A DNA stretch of 64,000 nucleotides. It comes from Persicaria tinctoria. Its lineage: Eukaryota; Streptophyta; Magnoliopsida; Caryophyllales; Polygonaceae. Location of the stretch: positions 48,929,814 through 48,993,813 of the forward strand of contig JBANSL010000003.1 in the NCBI GenBank assembly GCA_037127255.1, in the 5' to 3' direction. The stretch's first letter is position 1. Every line of letters begins with the position of its first letter. The notes beneath the pieces are model-generated. The model was given only the letters and a program-made list of their open reading frames with translations. It ran no database searches and was not told the DNA's origin. Below are positions 1 through 12,836 of this stretch, in pieces. Position numbers and translations under genes: made by a program.

Positions 1-2629
1 CCCACATTGAAAGTTGAGAGTTAGAATGAGAAGGGATGGATGTATATATATGTGTACTCCATCCTCCCTTAACCCACACTCTTTACTTTAAGCTTTATTT
101 CTTATATATTGAAATGAAGTAAAGTGAGAAGTTTTATATCCTTACATTTATATTGTAGTGGATAATGGAAGTTTTATAAAAAAAATATAAAATATAAAAT
201 TTCTCATGTTTTTTTCCACTTCATATTAAAATGAAATGGATATAAAAAGTGATAGGTAGAAAAAGTCTTTACCTATAATTTTTTTTAAAATTTTTTAGTC
301 AAAAATATTTAAAAAAATAATTTTTTTTTTAATTTGGGAATCCGTCGGGTCAACGGGTCGACCCGAACCCGGCAACCCGTGGAATTCCCGGGTTAGGGTT
401 CGGGGCGCCCTTCCCCGACCCTTGACCTGGCGGGTCGAACCCGTCGACCCGCCGGGTCTGACCCGTGGCCACGCCCACATGAGAGTCTATAGACTAGGTG
501 TTGTGTGCTCGACCCCTTGTAATCTTCACATCATTCATTTGATTTTCCATCATGTGATTGATCACCTTGAATACGTGTGTGAAGCACCGATTGAAGAGTG
601 CAACCTGTTCTTCAACATTGAATATGCAAACTCGGCCCTATCATAAATTCTAGAAAGAAGATGTGATAACTACATTTTAAACTAAAAAGTGTATTGAGAA
701 ATACATCACATTTATTACCTTCATCATGAACTCATCTTCACAAGGGTCTTAATGAATCATGATGTCTCAAGGGGAGTGTTAGATTGAGAAAGCTTGAGAG
801 AGAAACTCTCTTTGAGAGTTCCTCTCCCCCTATTTTGGTTCCCCTCCCCCCATTTTAGGAGTTTCTCAGTCTAAGCCTTAGTGGATTTTTTTGGGTTTAG
901 ATCGTATATTTGAAGACATTTAGGGGTTTCCGGATCTGTTGTTGTTGTTGTTGTCGGCCCTTGTGTCCTGGTTCTTATTTTCCGTTCATCGTCTTCCTCT
1001 TACACCCGTGGTTGAGCTTGGAGGTGGGATTAGGGGTCTCAATCGGAGCATAAGTGCTCGATTCTAGCTCAGATCTGGTTTGGACTAGTGGTTTCGAGCC
1101 TAGATCTGGTCTTTTCCCCTTGATTCTTCTTCCTCAGCGTCGCTAATGGGCGTGGGTGGGTTGCTGTTCAGACGAGAGGCTTCCGTTCGTCCCGCTTGTC
1201 TCCGGGGATGTGGGGGTCGGTTGATGGGATCGTGGTGGGTGGTCTAGTGAGTAGTGGGTCAGTTCGTGATGGGGCTTGGAAGGATTTGGTTAAGCCTGAC
1301 CCTACTGGACTACCATTGCTCTCTCGCCGGCGGTTGTTAAGGTATGTCCACTCTTCTTCTGGGCACCTTTTTCACCTGGACATGCTTGTTTGTTGGCGTC
1401 GGGTGCTATGGATCTGGGTTTTTGGCTGAGCAGATTGCTATGGATATGGGACTTTTTGGGCCTGATTGCTCAATTACAGATCTTATTTTGTGTAGTGGTG
1501 TTGATGTGAGGTTGTGTCCGTGACTTTATCTTTATGCCCGTCATTTCGTTGGTGGCTGGAACTCTGACCCGGTGCGTTTCCCCAATCGTCATGGACGGTT
1601 CCTCTCGTATGCAATGGACTGGACGCGTAGTTGTTCTGGTGGTTTGTGGGCGGTGCTCGTTTCGCAGCTGCAGTCTCTAGGTATAGTGGGCGGCGCGTTC
1701 TGTAGCTGCTTTGTAGGGCACATGGTCTTGCAGGTGAGATGATGGCAAAGCAACAGTGATGGTGATGTTGCAGGTTGAAGATGGAGTGTGGTGTGGGACT
1801 TCTTGGTCACGTGATCCTGCTTTTGCTTTTTAAAAAAGCTTTCTGCAACTTTTTAAATTTGCTTGGGGCTTTATGTTGACTAGGGTCCTCATTACTAGGT
1901 GTGGTGCTTTTTGGTGTAGTGGAACACGTGATGTATAACATGGGTCTTTGAATTTGTGGAGTTAGATGGTGGGTTAATTTAGAATTATAGATAATATTAT
2001 GTGGTGGGTAAAGTGAGTTGTGAGGATGAAATTGTCAGCGTGGCGTGGCCTGTCACTATGGATGTTTGGTTCGGTCGCTTCTCTAGCCCCACAATGAGTC
2101 CACTCTCCCACATCGGCAAGTAACATAAGTTGTTGGGCTAAAACCCTACGCTTGTCTAGTGTGGACTAGGGAGTAGATTTGTTGTATTGTTGGTTAAGCG
2201 GTCCTTCTTATATCCGTGTGGTAGGCTTTGTGGGTTTTATGTTTGTGATGTCGAAATTTTGTGGGAAGTAGTATCATTTTGCGTAAGACTCTTGGTATGG
2301 TCTTACTTTTTGTTACTCCTTGGCTTTTGCCAGCATCTATATATTTACCATTTCAGATCATGACGTTTCACTATGCTTCTGTACTTGCTTTCAAACCTTA
2401 GAGGTGGATGTTGTAGTAAGACAACGATTATGTGAGCTACCCTTATAGGAAATTATGGAAAAGCAATTGTCGTTGGCAATCATTCACTTACTAGTTTTCG
2501 AAGATGTTGTTCAAATTTGTAGATTATTAAATAGAACCAGCGAATATTCTTATTGTTAGAGGAGGAAGCTAGTGTTTTTTCCAGTTTCGGTTGATGAAAA
2601 CAGTGGAGTCTGAGGTTGTATTTATGACC
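1..2629. other. unassigned AT-rich region, no gene recognised
   Basis: I see no convincing gene here. The stretch is AT-rich at the left. Around 325-475 is a GC-rich block built from short repeats of GGGTCGACCCG-like words. A GTT microsatellite lies at about 936-953. A TCCCACATCGG word near 2109, common in plant LTRs and their flanks, hints at transposon origin. Reading frames at 1196-1429 and elsewhere are short and show no domain I know. It could be a decayed retrotransposon or a gene remnant. Confidence 0.4.
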
Positions 2630-2880
2630 GTCACACCGCATCACGTGGTGGTGTAGTTGGTAAAGGCTAGAATCCCACCGCATCATGTGGCAGTGGAGTT
2701 CTAGCTGAGGACCAGGCGACAAACACCATCATATCTCACGGCGGTGGGGTTGTGACCTCAGAAGAGAGGGCATAACTCCACCGTATCACGTGGCGATAGG
2801 TTGTAACCCTAGTAGAAAGGGTACAACCCCACTGTATCAAGTGATGGAAGGGTTGCCACCCTAGGAGGAATGGAATAATC
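2630..2880. repeat. degenerate tandem repeat, about 50-65 bp unit
   Basis: Five or so imperfect units share a core like ACCGCATCACGTGG followed by a GGTTGTAACC-like tail. Cores begin near 2635, 2677, 2729, 2781 and 2832. Units differ at many positions and in spacing, so the array is old. No coding role is seen. Confidence 0.55.
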
Positions 2881-3099
2881 CCGTCATTTAGACATGTAGT
2901 GGGTGTCGTATAAGATCAGTCCCAAATTCCAACAACCCACCAAGCATATCACAATGTCTGATTAAAAAAGAGGCTACTCCAGCAATTACTACGAGCTGAG
3001 ACAAACGACGTTGGAGGAGATCGAGTGCATATTGTACACATGAAGCCCACGGTCTAAGATGGTTGAATCGATGATAAAGGATCTTCATGAGGAGAATAA

Positions 3100-3336
3100 G
3101 TCGTTACTGATGCGGGACTATCTAAGACACCTCCGGACACGCCTATCATACTTGGGGATGGACCAATGACCCGAGCTCGTGCTAAGAAGCTTCAAAGGGA
3201 ATCATTCATGTTCATGAGACACGTCCTATTCTCAAGTGCAGTTCAACTTCAAGAGGAGCCCTTGAAGACTTACCTATGTTCTTGTCTTGTTGTTTCCCTC
3301 GGCGCCGATAGCAGGAGGCTCGACGCCGACAATTGA
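3100..3336 (+). pseudogene. C-terminal tail of a Ty3/gypsy-type polyprotein
   Basis: An open frame from about 3100 to a TGA at 3334-3336 encodes PPDTPIILGDGPMTRARAKK and ends soon after. The GPMTRARAKKLQ signature is typical of the C-terminal end of plant Ty3/gypsy polyproteins, after the integrase region. Nothing upstream looks like integrase or reverse transcriptase in this frame, so only the last roughly 78 codons are present. The motif is seen; the assignment to gypsy follows from knowledge of the family; the exact clade is not determined. Confidence 0.55.
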
Positions 3337-4964
3337 AGATGTTCTTCTCTTACTGTTGGCCTCGATGCCGACACCAGAACCCTCGACACCGAGATCTGGA
3401 GCCTAGTTTCAGATATGGGCCGAAAATATACTAAGTGTTGGAACACTTCTCTTGTTATTATTTTTAGAGACCTTCTTTACTAAAGTTATTTTAGGTAATT
3501 TAGGGATTTATTTGAATTCTCTTAATTATTATTTTCATCTAAATTCAGCCTTTAGGGTTATTTTGCTTGAATACAAGTTCCTCTTTTGTGTGAAACACAA
3601 TGAGTGATTAAGTCGATCGATTCATAGCTAGGCTCATCGATTGCACCATTGGTATCGTTTCAACTTGGTTTGCCTTGTGTTTGTCAATCTCGCGAAGGTT
3701 TGGTAATCCCTGATATCCACGAGCCCCCACCTTGTGCCTCTAAGTTGTCCGCTTGGTTGTGTAGGGTTGTAGAGACGGGTTATCTGATCATTGGTGTTGG
3801 TTCTTACCTTCTACAGAAGCCTAGGGTCTTCAAATTGTTCTATATAGATCGTTTCACCAATTTATCGAGTCTTTTGTTCAAATTACAGCCGCACCATATC
3901 TTGTGCTTGAGTTCTTGACCGAGTCTTGTTCGAGTCTAGCATTGTTCTTGATTCCTTTTCTTGAATTGAATCTCTATTGTCAAAGATCGGGCCATCCTAC
4001 GGCTTACTTCGTATCAAATTGGCATAAGAGCTTAGGTTATATCGACAACAAAAGTTATTTCTTTCTTTTGTTCATGACAAAAACACAAAAACCCTAAAAG
4101 AAATAGATTCTTTATCAATTTTTGGTCTTTTACTTCTATTTCTTGAATTTGATTATTACTAACCTTTTGTTTGTGATTGTTGTTGGTTTCTACTAGCCTA
4201 AACACAAGACTAGCCTTGACCTAATTCAAGATTGCATCCGATTCAAGCCTTGTGCGACATCCATTGGGTACCTAATCGGCACACCCATACAAACCTTAAC
4301 CCTAGTTTGTTTTCTATCTTTTACCTATCTATTTTCTATCTTATTTCTATCTATCTTGCCCATATTAAATTCTGAAATTCTGTGGTAGATATATTATCTA
4401 TCTTAGATCATAAAGGAATAGATAGAAACCAAGTTGCCCAATTTAACCAAAACTTAACCTATTCCTATCATTCTGGGGATGTTTTAAGTTCATTCACCTA
4501 AGTTTTATTATTTTCGTTTTTCCCTATAATTTTTATGTAAATTCTTGCATTAGGTACTGAAAAAAAATCAGATTCGAAAATTCAAATAAAAAAAAACAAA
4601 TAAAGAAGTTGTTGTTTGATCTTGTGAGTGTTGTTTCATCTAGTGCAAGGAAGCTTCAAGGGATCAACTTTGGTGAACATCACCAGCCCTAGATCGATCC
4701 TTCATTGTCCTAAATACAACCTTGAAACTCTACCCTTGCAACTACAACATCCTTACTTGGATTACCATCAAAAGAGGTAAATTGATCAAAGATTGTTTCT
4801 TTCTTGTCTTTCCACATAAATCCGTCCCTATTGTCATTTTTCTTGCCATTGTAGAGTACTGATCAGTGTGCAACTGATTTTTGTGAAGTCACTTGTTGCT
4901 TGCCGAGTTGAGTCTTGCCCTATCGAGTCAATACTTACTTGTGTCGAGCGCTATTTGCTCCACA
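3337..4964 (+). mobile_element. LTR-like segment, iMet-type PBS and leader of a gypsy-type retrotransposon
   Basis: Downstream of the polyprotein tail is AT-rich non-coding DNA. At 4019-4031 the sequence TTGGCATAAGAGC resembles the plant initiator-tRNA-Met primer binding site TTGGTATCAGAGC, with changes. The following 930 bp resembles an untranslated retrotransposon leader and has no gene. LTR edges are not clear: TGTTGGAACA near 3437 is one possible start. A coding tail, then LTR, then PBS would fit a tandem or rearranged copy. Confidence is limited because I could not pair two LTRs. Confidence 0.4.
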
Positions 4965-5718
4965 TGATCTAAATATTTCCCATTTTCTACCGTATTTCCT
5001 TATCCGGGGATTATGTTGAGAATGAATGTTACATTATGGAGATTATTATATGGTGTTTGTGTTGTTATTATCATATATGGAGTTTGGTAGGAAATTAAAA
5101 AGTTATGGAAAATTTAATGAGAGAAACAAAATCCCGTCACCTCAAGAGATAAAGGTAGATCGACGCTGTCTGCATTGAGATGTTAGTTCCATAGGATGGG
5201 ACACCAAGGTGAGGAGTCCGAAAAACTAAATATCCAGGGCCATTCATGACACCCATATTTGCGACTCGTAAGAAGGCAGTGTTGAGGTTAGAGAGGTAAA
5301 AGTATTATAGTGAAAAACGCAATGAGCGATGAGATAAAAGTGAGAAACCGAATGAAGAAGGAATGTGGTATGAAAGTTTGGAAATTACTCCATTTCCCCG
5401 GATCATTAGCACCACATGGCCAAATATACCACACCTTAAGCTTTTTACCAATCTACTCCTTATTGAGCATAAATAAAGTCCTTTTGATTATTAATGCTTT
5501 GTAACAGTATGAATTGTTTTTTGCATAACCCTCCCTTTGTGCGTAGAAGTTGCTTTTATTCACATGCATGAATTTGTGGCATTAGTACCTTTTCGATGAA
5601 GGTAATTGATTGAAGGGACATATGGCAATGAATCTAAGATGTTGAGAGTTTTGATTTATTCCCTTGTATGACCATTAAAAGTATTGCTTGAGGACAAGCA
5701 AGCTTAAGTGTAGGGTGT
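4965..5718 (+). mobile_element. extra 3' internal fragment of the outer gypsy element, ending in PPT
   Basis: This segment closely matches 15390-16150, the 3' non-coding internal region before the right LTR of the outer element. Both contain CTCCACATGATCTAAATATT, the same ordered landmarks, and the same end, CTTAAGTRTAGGGTGT, directly before the LTR. The left LTR at 5719 is therefore preceded by internal sequence instead of a host flank. The array is internal-LTR-internal-LTR, with the leftmost LTR missing. Similarity stops abruptly at about 4965. Confidence 0.75.
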
Positions 5719-6589
5719 TGATGTGGGCATAATTTTCCATTTTTTGCATTAACTTTTGTATCGATTTCTGTGTACATTTTATACTTCGGGGTTATAATAA
5801 TACAGAATCTGTGTAGTTTAAGTTTATTTGTAACTTATGGAGGTCTACACAAGTTTCTGTTTAATTTCATAGAAATCGGACGCACTTTAGAGCTTAAAGG
5901 AAAGTCACGAAGACATTGGACAAGCTAAGGAAGAGCACATGATGTTGCATATGGAGAAAACACCACTTTTCACCATTCACCAATCTGAATCAAGTTCTGA
6001 TGTCTTCATTAGAGTTGTAGCCCTCGAAAAGATCTTTCTAGCGCATACTCATATGCGCCAATCAGAAAAACGAAGACTCGGGAAAGTGCTATTTAATACG
6101 GATGCAGAATGCTAAAAGCTGACAAGACTAGTCGATGTCGACCACTTTGGTCGAAGATGAGTACTTTTTGGTCGACGTTCACTCCAGAGGACGAGATCGA
6201 GCACAAGCTGATCATTGGACCACTCGAGACGACGAATTCTACTCAACGTCGAGTACTTTACTCGATGTCGAGTACTCCATGTGACAAGTCTGAGTCGATG
6301 TCGAGTGGAAATCCGAGTGATTGAGATTACTTACCTATTAAGGCACAAGAATCTATTATGAGTTGAAGATATTTATCCACTTTAGTAATTATCATATTTA
6401 CTTTACGGAATTTAATTGTTTTATTTCCTTTATTTATCAAAGTTATATCTTAGGAAAAAGATAGATAGATTTAGATATAGATAGGATTGTTCTTTCCTAG
6501 AATAGCGGGGATTGAACACTAGAAATAAGACCCTAGGGGCTGATTTTCAGACATTCAAGTCAAGTCATCTTCGGACACAAGGAGAGAGG
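5719..6589 (+). repeat. outer element left LTR, first part
   Basis: Begins TGATGTGGGC and carries several CTCGATGTCGAG-type palindromes at 6115-6310. It is cut at 6589, where the last five bases, AGAGG, are the target-site duplication of the inner element. The right LTR at 39721-39790 shows the same sequence without the insertion. Confidence 0.88.
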
Positions 6590-8529
6590 TGTTGTGAGCC
6601 TAATTTGCCATGTTTTACACTTACTTTTATATCGATTTCTGCACGCATTTCATACATTTGGGTTAGAACAATACAAAATCTGTGTAGTTTAAGCTTATTT
6701 GCAATATATGGAGGTCTACACAAGTTTTGATTATATTTCGCAGAAATCGGACGCACTTTGGAGCTTAAAGGAAACTCATGGAGAAGCTAAGAATGGTGCA
6801 GCTGGAGAAAAGGCCATTTTTCACCATTCTTCGTTCTGAATCAAGCTTTGATGTCTTCATGAGAGTTGTAGCCCTCGGAAAGAGCCTTCCAACGCATGGT
6901 CATATGCGTCAATCCGACAAACGAGGACTCGGGAAAGTGCGTTTTAAGAACAGAGCATAAAGCTGAGAGGAACTCTACTCGAGATCGACTAGCCTCTACT
7001 CGATCTCGACGAGCCCTGGTCGAGCACACCTAGTCGAGTAGAGCTGATCGAGGACACCAGAGACAACCCGACTCCCGGAATCCTACTCGATGTCGAGTAG
7101 CCTTGGTCGAGATCGAGGAGCCATGTCCGGAGTCGACGAGCTGTGCCGAGTCGAGAAGCCGAAGACGCAGACCACCCTTACTCGACACAGAGTAGCTGTG
7201 GTCGATATCGACCAGACCTCCGAGCCAAGTCCGAGCCACATCGAGCAGATCTAGCCGAGAAGTCCAGTCGACGAAGAATTCTACTCGAGGTCGACTAGAT
7301 CCTTGTCGATGTCGAGTAGCCTAGTTTCCGCAGACGAGTCGACTTGAGTAGTCCAAGTAGAATTGGGAATCCTTGGGCACGAAGAAATCCGAGAATGGCC
7401 GAATTCTATCCAAAGTTGATCAAGATCTATCATCATGGAAGGGAGATCTATCAAGACATGAAGACTTACCTAATTTGATTTCTCTTTTCCCTTTTAGATT
7501 TATTTCCTTAAAGCATTTTATTTATCTTTTAGCAAAGTAGATATAGATTTAGATATAGATAGATGATTATTTCCTTGATTAGCAAGGTTTGATCACTATA
7601 AATAAGGCCCTAGGGGCTCAGTTTTATTCATTCAATTTTCAGACACAATTAGTTAGTTCCACAGAGAAGTTTAGGAGTTCTAAGGTTTTTAAGGTTTTGG
7701 CTTTCTGCGAAAGTTGGATTGCCGGGATTGTAAAGTCTTGGAATTTAGTTTAATGCAAGTTGTTTCTTTTCAATCAAAGATGTCTAAGTTTGCAATGAGG
7801 TGTGAGTAGTCCACCCACTTCTAGGGCTGGGGTGAGCCCAACGGTGGTCATATGAGGCGATGCGATAAAGGTCAGATCTTTTGTGCAATTCATCTTCTAT
7901 CCCTATGAGCATGATTCTTTTGCGAGAGTTGAATGTGATCCTTGTTTGTGTTATTGAAGCGAAAGTGATCTTAATGCAACTTGGATTAATTATGTGAAAA
8001 AGGGTTAGTAACAATTAGGTTTTATGCGAGAGCCTTTATTTGCCTATTTGTTAATAACGAAAGTTATTTGATGGAAAGCATGAACTTTTGTGCCTTTATG
8101 TGTTACTTTGCATGGTTATCGTTGTGGTGTTGAAACCCTGGCTTTGAAAGTCTTTTATATATTGATTTATTTCGTCGAAAATCTGAGTTTGGGTTCGAGA
8201 ATTTGCAATTTAAAGTTTCTGTTTCTTGTCGACATAGAGTAGAGCCTTGTCGAGATCGAGTACAACCTTTGTCGATCTCGAGTAGGGCTTGGTCTAGGTC
8301 GAGTGAAGTTTCTGCCTTTTGTCGATCTATGTGTTTCTGTCTTTCTGCTGCCTTGTCTGTGAGAATTTACAGCTACCTGAGAACTGCTGACGTGCTTCCT
8401 CGTGGATTCGATCCTGACTTTCTCTTACTACAACGGGAGGAAGTCTTGTATTTATTTGCTGAGACTGGGAAGTCAGTCTGATCTTTATTTTATATTTATT
8501 TCATACTTGACCATCCTCCTGCAACAACA
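6590..8529 (+). repeat. inner element 5' LTR (1940 bp)
   Basis: Runs from TGTTGTGAGC to CAACAACA. It includes a dense block of CTCGAYRTCGAG-like palindromes at about 6965-7330 and a few more at 8220-8320. A probable TATA box, CTATAAATAAGG, lies near 7598-7609, placing the transcription start shortly downstream. Confidence 0.92.
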
Positions 8530-8532
8530 AAT

Positions 8533-8549
8533 TGGCGCCGTTGCCGCGG
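8533..8549 (+). other. primer binding site, tRNA-Asp type (inner element)
   Basis: TGGCGCCGTTGCCGCGG is complementary, with one mismatch near its end, to the 3' end of plant tRNA-Asp. It starts three bases after the 5' LTR. Confidence 0.85.
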
Positions 8550-8602
8550 AAGCAATCATTCGCGCCTTAGGTAGTTAGATCTCACATTTTTCTTTGAGGT
8601 AT

Positions 8603-9385
8603 ATGCAGGACACCTTCGATTATTTCGAAAGGGAAAGAGAGAGACGGTATGCAAAAGAATTTGAATATCTGAGATGGCAATACATATTTGATGAGGAGGC
8701 ATGGCTTGAGGGTGTACGTGCATTTAGGAAGCTACGAGAATCAGAAGCCTCAATCTCGCTAGAAGAAGGATCCGAACCTGAGATCAACCTCGACCGACAC
8801 CTAGTCGATGTCGACCCATCTCCAGTCGATATCGACCTATCTCTAGTCGATACCCAGGTATGTCCTTCCGCTATCTCAATTCCAACTTTGCTATCTGTCT
8901 TTGAAAAACCATTTGAAGAACCTCAAGAAGAAGAAGAGCCAGAAAAGAAGAAGTTGGACGTCGTTGCCCATGTTGTTTCAAGGTCGCTTTTACCCTACAA
9001 GGTGAAGGTCATCCCCGAAAATTTTGAGCAACCGATGTTCATATTCAAGTATGGGGTCCTCGCAAAGTGGCATGAAGCTCTGCATGATGAGGTGGAAATA
9101 TCTCTTCCCACTCCACCGTTTTGCTATGGTGGAGACGTGCAAACAAATCAACCAATGGAGCGGAAGAGGTATGATGATGAGGTATGCAAATTTCCTTTAT
9201 ATATTCCTTTATGCATGCCAGCTGGAGCCCAGGAAGATGGATGGATGGAGCCATGGAGCGTCCACTCGGGGAGGTTTAAGCTTCTTCACATGATGCCCCC
9301 GGATGATATCTCACGCTTCCCACCACCGAAGGAACCACCAGATCCACCTATACCTCCGGACAAAAATGAGCCAGACTACAGCTAA
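8603..9385 (+). CDS. conserved unknown protein of non-autonomous gypsy element
   Basis: A 260-codon frame from the first ATG in the frame at 8603 to TAA at 9383-9385. I do not recognise the family. The N-terminal third is charged and probably helical, rich in Glu, Arg and Lys. A variable acidic linker follows, with a repeated Asp-Val-Asp theme from CTCGATGTCGA-type repeats. The C-terminal half has a conserved core, PMFIFKYGVLAKWHEA then SLPTPPFC, and ends in a proline-rich PPDPPIPPDK tail. The outer element encodes the same order of blocks with mostly in-frame amino-acid differences, so the protein has probably been under selection. Its position just after the PBS is that of gag, but no zinc knuckle is seen. 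Function unknown. Confidence 0.7.
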   Translation: MQDTFDYFERERERRYAKEFEYLRWQYIFDEEAWLEGVRAFRKLRESEASISLEEGSEPEINLDRHLVDVDPSPVDIDLSLVDTQVCPSAISIPTLLSVFEKPFEEPQEEEEPEKKKLDVVAHVVSRSLLPYKVKVIPENFEQPMFIFKYGVLAKWHEALHDEVEISLPTPPFCYGGDVQTNQPMERKRYDDEVCKFPLYIPLCMPAGAQEDGWMEPWSVHSGRFKLLHMMPPDDISRFPPPKEPPDPPIPPDKNEPDYS

Positions 9386-10891
9386 ATGGAGAAAAGTCGG
9401 CCTAGCGACTATAAAATCTAGATCTTGTAAATAGACATTTATTTTTGGACTTTTAAGACTTTGTTGCTTTTGTTTGTTTTTGTTTTTTAGTTTTTCTATT
9501 GTGGGTATATGTCTTCTACACTTTTCAGGTCCATGGATAGAACCAAGTCATACTCGGCCCAGGAGGTGCTTCCATTCGACATTTTGAGGCCCTGCACACC
9601 TGTCTTGTGAGTTTCTTTCTTTACCCTTGTTTTTATACAGTGAGGACACTGTAATGTCTAAGTATAGGGTGGGGGAAAGGCTTACTTTATGCATATTTGG
9701 TTTCATTTGACATTTTTGTGCATATTTAGAGTTTATTTCTTTGAATTGCTTATACATGGCTATTTTGGAATGCATTATTGATTTATGTGCTTATATATGC
9801 ATGTTTTCCAAATCTTCAGAAAAATATGTTTTCCAAAATTTAGAAAAAATGACCCCATTTGAAATTTTTGAATAATGTCATGGAAGCTATATTGAACTCG
9901 ACGATGTAAAATTGGATTCATTAGAGATATAGCACGAAATTGCCTAGTAAAGGGAAGTCACAATGAAGTGCATTATTTCTTGAAAACCATGAAAGGAGGT
10001 AAAATTTGAAATTGCTTTTGACATGTTGCATGATAAAATGATGGAGGACTTTATATTTCCATATAATGCTCATATGTTAAATCCTAGCCTTACCTATGCT
10101 TATGCATCAGAAAAGCCATAATATGTCTTATTTCATATATTGCTCCACATGTTCTAAATATTGCCATTCTTTACCTCATCCGGGGATTATGTTGAGAATG
10201 ATGTTACATTATGGAGATTATCATATGGTGTTTATGTTGTGATTATTATCATTATTGGATTTTGGCGGGAAAGTGTTTGAAATATATGGAAAATTTAATG
10301 AGTGAAAGAAAATCCAATCACCTCAGGAGATAAAGGTAGATTGACCCTGCTCTCTGAGATAATAGTTTGGAGAGATGGGACAAATTATGAGGAGTCCAAA
10401 GCACTAAGTATCCGGGGCCATTCATGACACCCATGTTTGTGACTCGCGAGAAGGCAGTGCTGAGGTTAGAGAGGTAAAAACATTATTATCGAGAAAAAGC
10501 ATTATGAAAGGTGATGAATCTTATGGAGAAGGAATATGGAAATTCAATTTGGAAATACTCCATTTCTCCGGATCAAGAGCACCACATGGCCAAAAATTTC
10601 CCACCTTTAGCCTTTTACCAATCTACTCCTTATTGAGCTTAAATTAAAGTCCTCTTGATTAATAATGTTTTGTCACTTATGAATGTTTTTGCATAACCCT
10701 TCTTTTGTGAGTAGATGTTGCTTTTTAAATTGCACATGCATGGATCTGTGACATAAGTACCTTTTCGAGGATGGTAATTGATTGCAGGGGACATATGAGA
10801 ATGAATCTAAGATGTTGAGAGTTTGAATTCTTCCCCTGAATGACAATTAAAAGTATTGCTTGAGGACAAGCAAGCTTAAGTATGGGGTGTT
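9386..10891 (+). other. inner element 3' non-coding internal region and PPT
   Basis: About 1.5 kb with no gene. It contains GTGAGGACACTG followed by AAGTATAGGGTGGGGG at 9640-9676, a G-rich tract like the internal polypurine tracts of Athila/Tat-type elements. The segment ends CTTAAGTATGGGGTGTT just before the 3' LTR and is related to 14900-16150 of the outer element. Confidence 0.75.
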
Positions 10892-12831
10892 TGTTGTGAG
10901 CCTAATTTGCCATGTTTTACACTTACTTTTATATCGATTTCTGCACGCATTTCATACATTTGGGTTAGAACAATACAGAATCTGTGTAGTTTACACTTAT
11001 TTGCAATATATGGAGGTCTAAACAAGTTTTGGTTATATTTCGCAGAAATCGGACGCACTTTGGAGCTTAAAGGAAACTCATGGAGAAGCTAAGAATGGTG
11101 CAGCTGGATAAAAGGCCATTTTTCACCATTCTTCGTTCTGAATCAAGCTTTGATGTCTTCATGAGAGTTGTAGCCCTCGGAAAGAGCTTTCCAACGCATG
11201 GTCATATGCGTCAATCCGACAAACGTGGACTCGGGAACGTGCGTTTTAAGAACAGAGGAGAAAGCTGAGAGGAACTCTACTCGAGATCGACTAGCCTCTA
11301 CTCGATCTCGACGAGCCCTGGTCGAGCACACCTGGTCGAGTAGAGCTGATCGAGGACACCAGAGACAACCCGACTCCCGGAATCCTACTCGATGTCGAGT
11401 AGCCTTGGTCAAGATCGAGGAGCCATGTCCGGAGTCGACGAGCTGTGCCAAGTCGAGAAGCCGAAGCCGCAGACCACCTCTACTCGACACAGAGTAGCCG
11501 TGGTCGATATCGACCAGACCTCCGAGCCAAGTCCGAGCCACATCGAGCAGATCTAGCCGAGAAGTCCAGTCGACGAAGAATTCTACTCGAGGTCGACTAG
11601 ACCCTTGTCGATGTCGAGTAGCCCAGTTTCCGCAAACGAGTCGACTTGAGCAGTCCGAGTAGAATTGGGAATCCTTGGGCACGAAGAAATCCGAGAATGG
11701 CCGAATTTTATCCAAAGTTGATCAAGATCTATCATCATAGAAGGGAGATCTATGAAGACATGAAGACTTACCTATTTTGATTTATCTTTTCCCTTTTAGA
11801 TTTATTTCCTTAAAACATTTTATTTATCTTTTAGCAAAGTAGATATAGATTTAGATATAGATAGATGATTATTTCCTTGATTAGCAAGGTTTGATCACTA
11901 TAAATAAGGCCCTAGGGGCTCAGTTTTATTCATTCAATTTTCAGACACAATTAGTTAGTTCCACAGAGAAGTTTAGGAGTTTTAAGGTTTTTAAGGTTTT
12001 GGCTTTCTGCGAAAGTTGGATTGCCGGGATTGTAAAGTCTTGGAATTTAGTTTAATGCAAGTTGTTTCTTTTGAATCAAAGATGTCTAAGTTTGCAATGA
12101 GGCGTGAGTAGTCCACCCACTTCTAGGGTTGGGGTGAGCCCAACGGTGGCCATGTGAGGCGATGCGATAAAGGTCAGATCTTTTGTGCAATTCATCTTCT
12201 ATCCCTATGAGCTTGATTCTTTTGCGAGAGTTGAAGGTGATCCTTGTTTGTGTTATTGAAGCGAAAGTGATCTTAATGCAACTTGGATTAATTATGTGAA
12301 AAAGGGTTAGTAACAATTAGGGTTTATGCGAGAGCCTTTATTTGCCTATTTGTTAATAACGAAAGTTATTTGATGGAAAGCATGATCTTTTGTGCCTTTA
12401 TGTGTTACTTTGCATGGTTATCGTTGTGGTGTTGAAACCCTGGCTTTGGAAGTCTTTTATATATTGATTTATTTCGTCGAAAATCTGAGTTTGGGTTCGA
12501 GAATTTGCAATTTAAAGTTTCTGTTTCTTGTCGACATAGAGTAGAGCCTTGTCGAGATCGAGTACAACCTTTGTCGATCTCGAGTAGGGCTTGGTCTAGG
12601 TCGAGTGAAGTTTCTGCCTTTTGTCGATCTCTGTGTTTCTGTCTTTCTGCTGCCTTGTCTGTGAGAATTTACAGCTACCTGAGAACTGTTGACGTGCTTC
12701 CTCGTGGATTCGATCCTGACTTTCTCTTACTACAACGGGAGGAAGTCTTGTATTTATTTGCTGAGACAGGGAAGTCGGTCTGATCTTTATTTTATATTTA
12801 TTTCATACTTGACCATCCTCCTGCAACAACA
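10892..12831 (+). repeat. inner element 3' LTR (1940 bp)
   Basis: Starts TGTTGTGAGC and ends CAACAACA, the same length as the 5' LTR. It is followed at once by the AGAGG duplication. The palindrome block recurs at 11275-11640 and 12525-12620. Confidence 0.92.
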
Positions 12832-12836
12832 AGAGG

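Larger units (their letters stand above)
6590..12831 (+). mobile_element. inner complete non-autonomous Ty3/gypsy retrotransposon
   Basis: A complete 6242-bp element. Both LTRs are 1940 bp, start TGTTGTGAGCC and end CAACAACA. It is flanked by a perfect 5-bp duplication, AGAGG, at 6585-6589 and 12832-12836. The PBS lies 3 bp after the left LTR and a PPT-like stretch precedes the right LTR. The 2362-bp interior encodes one protein of unknown function and no enzymes, so mobility would need proteins in trans. The LTRs look nearly identical by eye, so insertion is fairly recent. It sits inside the left LTR of a related but distinct element. Confidence 0.93.

Noticed and set aside
11143..11715. 190-codon minus-strand frame in the inner LTR
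   Set aside because: It translates the CTCGATGTCGAG palindrome block inside an LTR, and the matching 5' LTR frame is broken.
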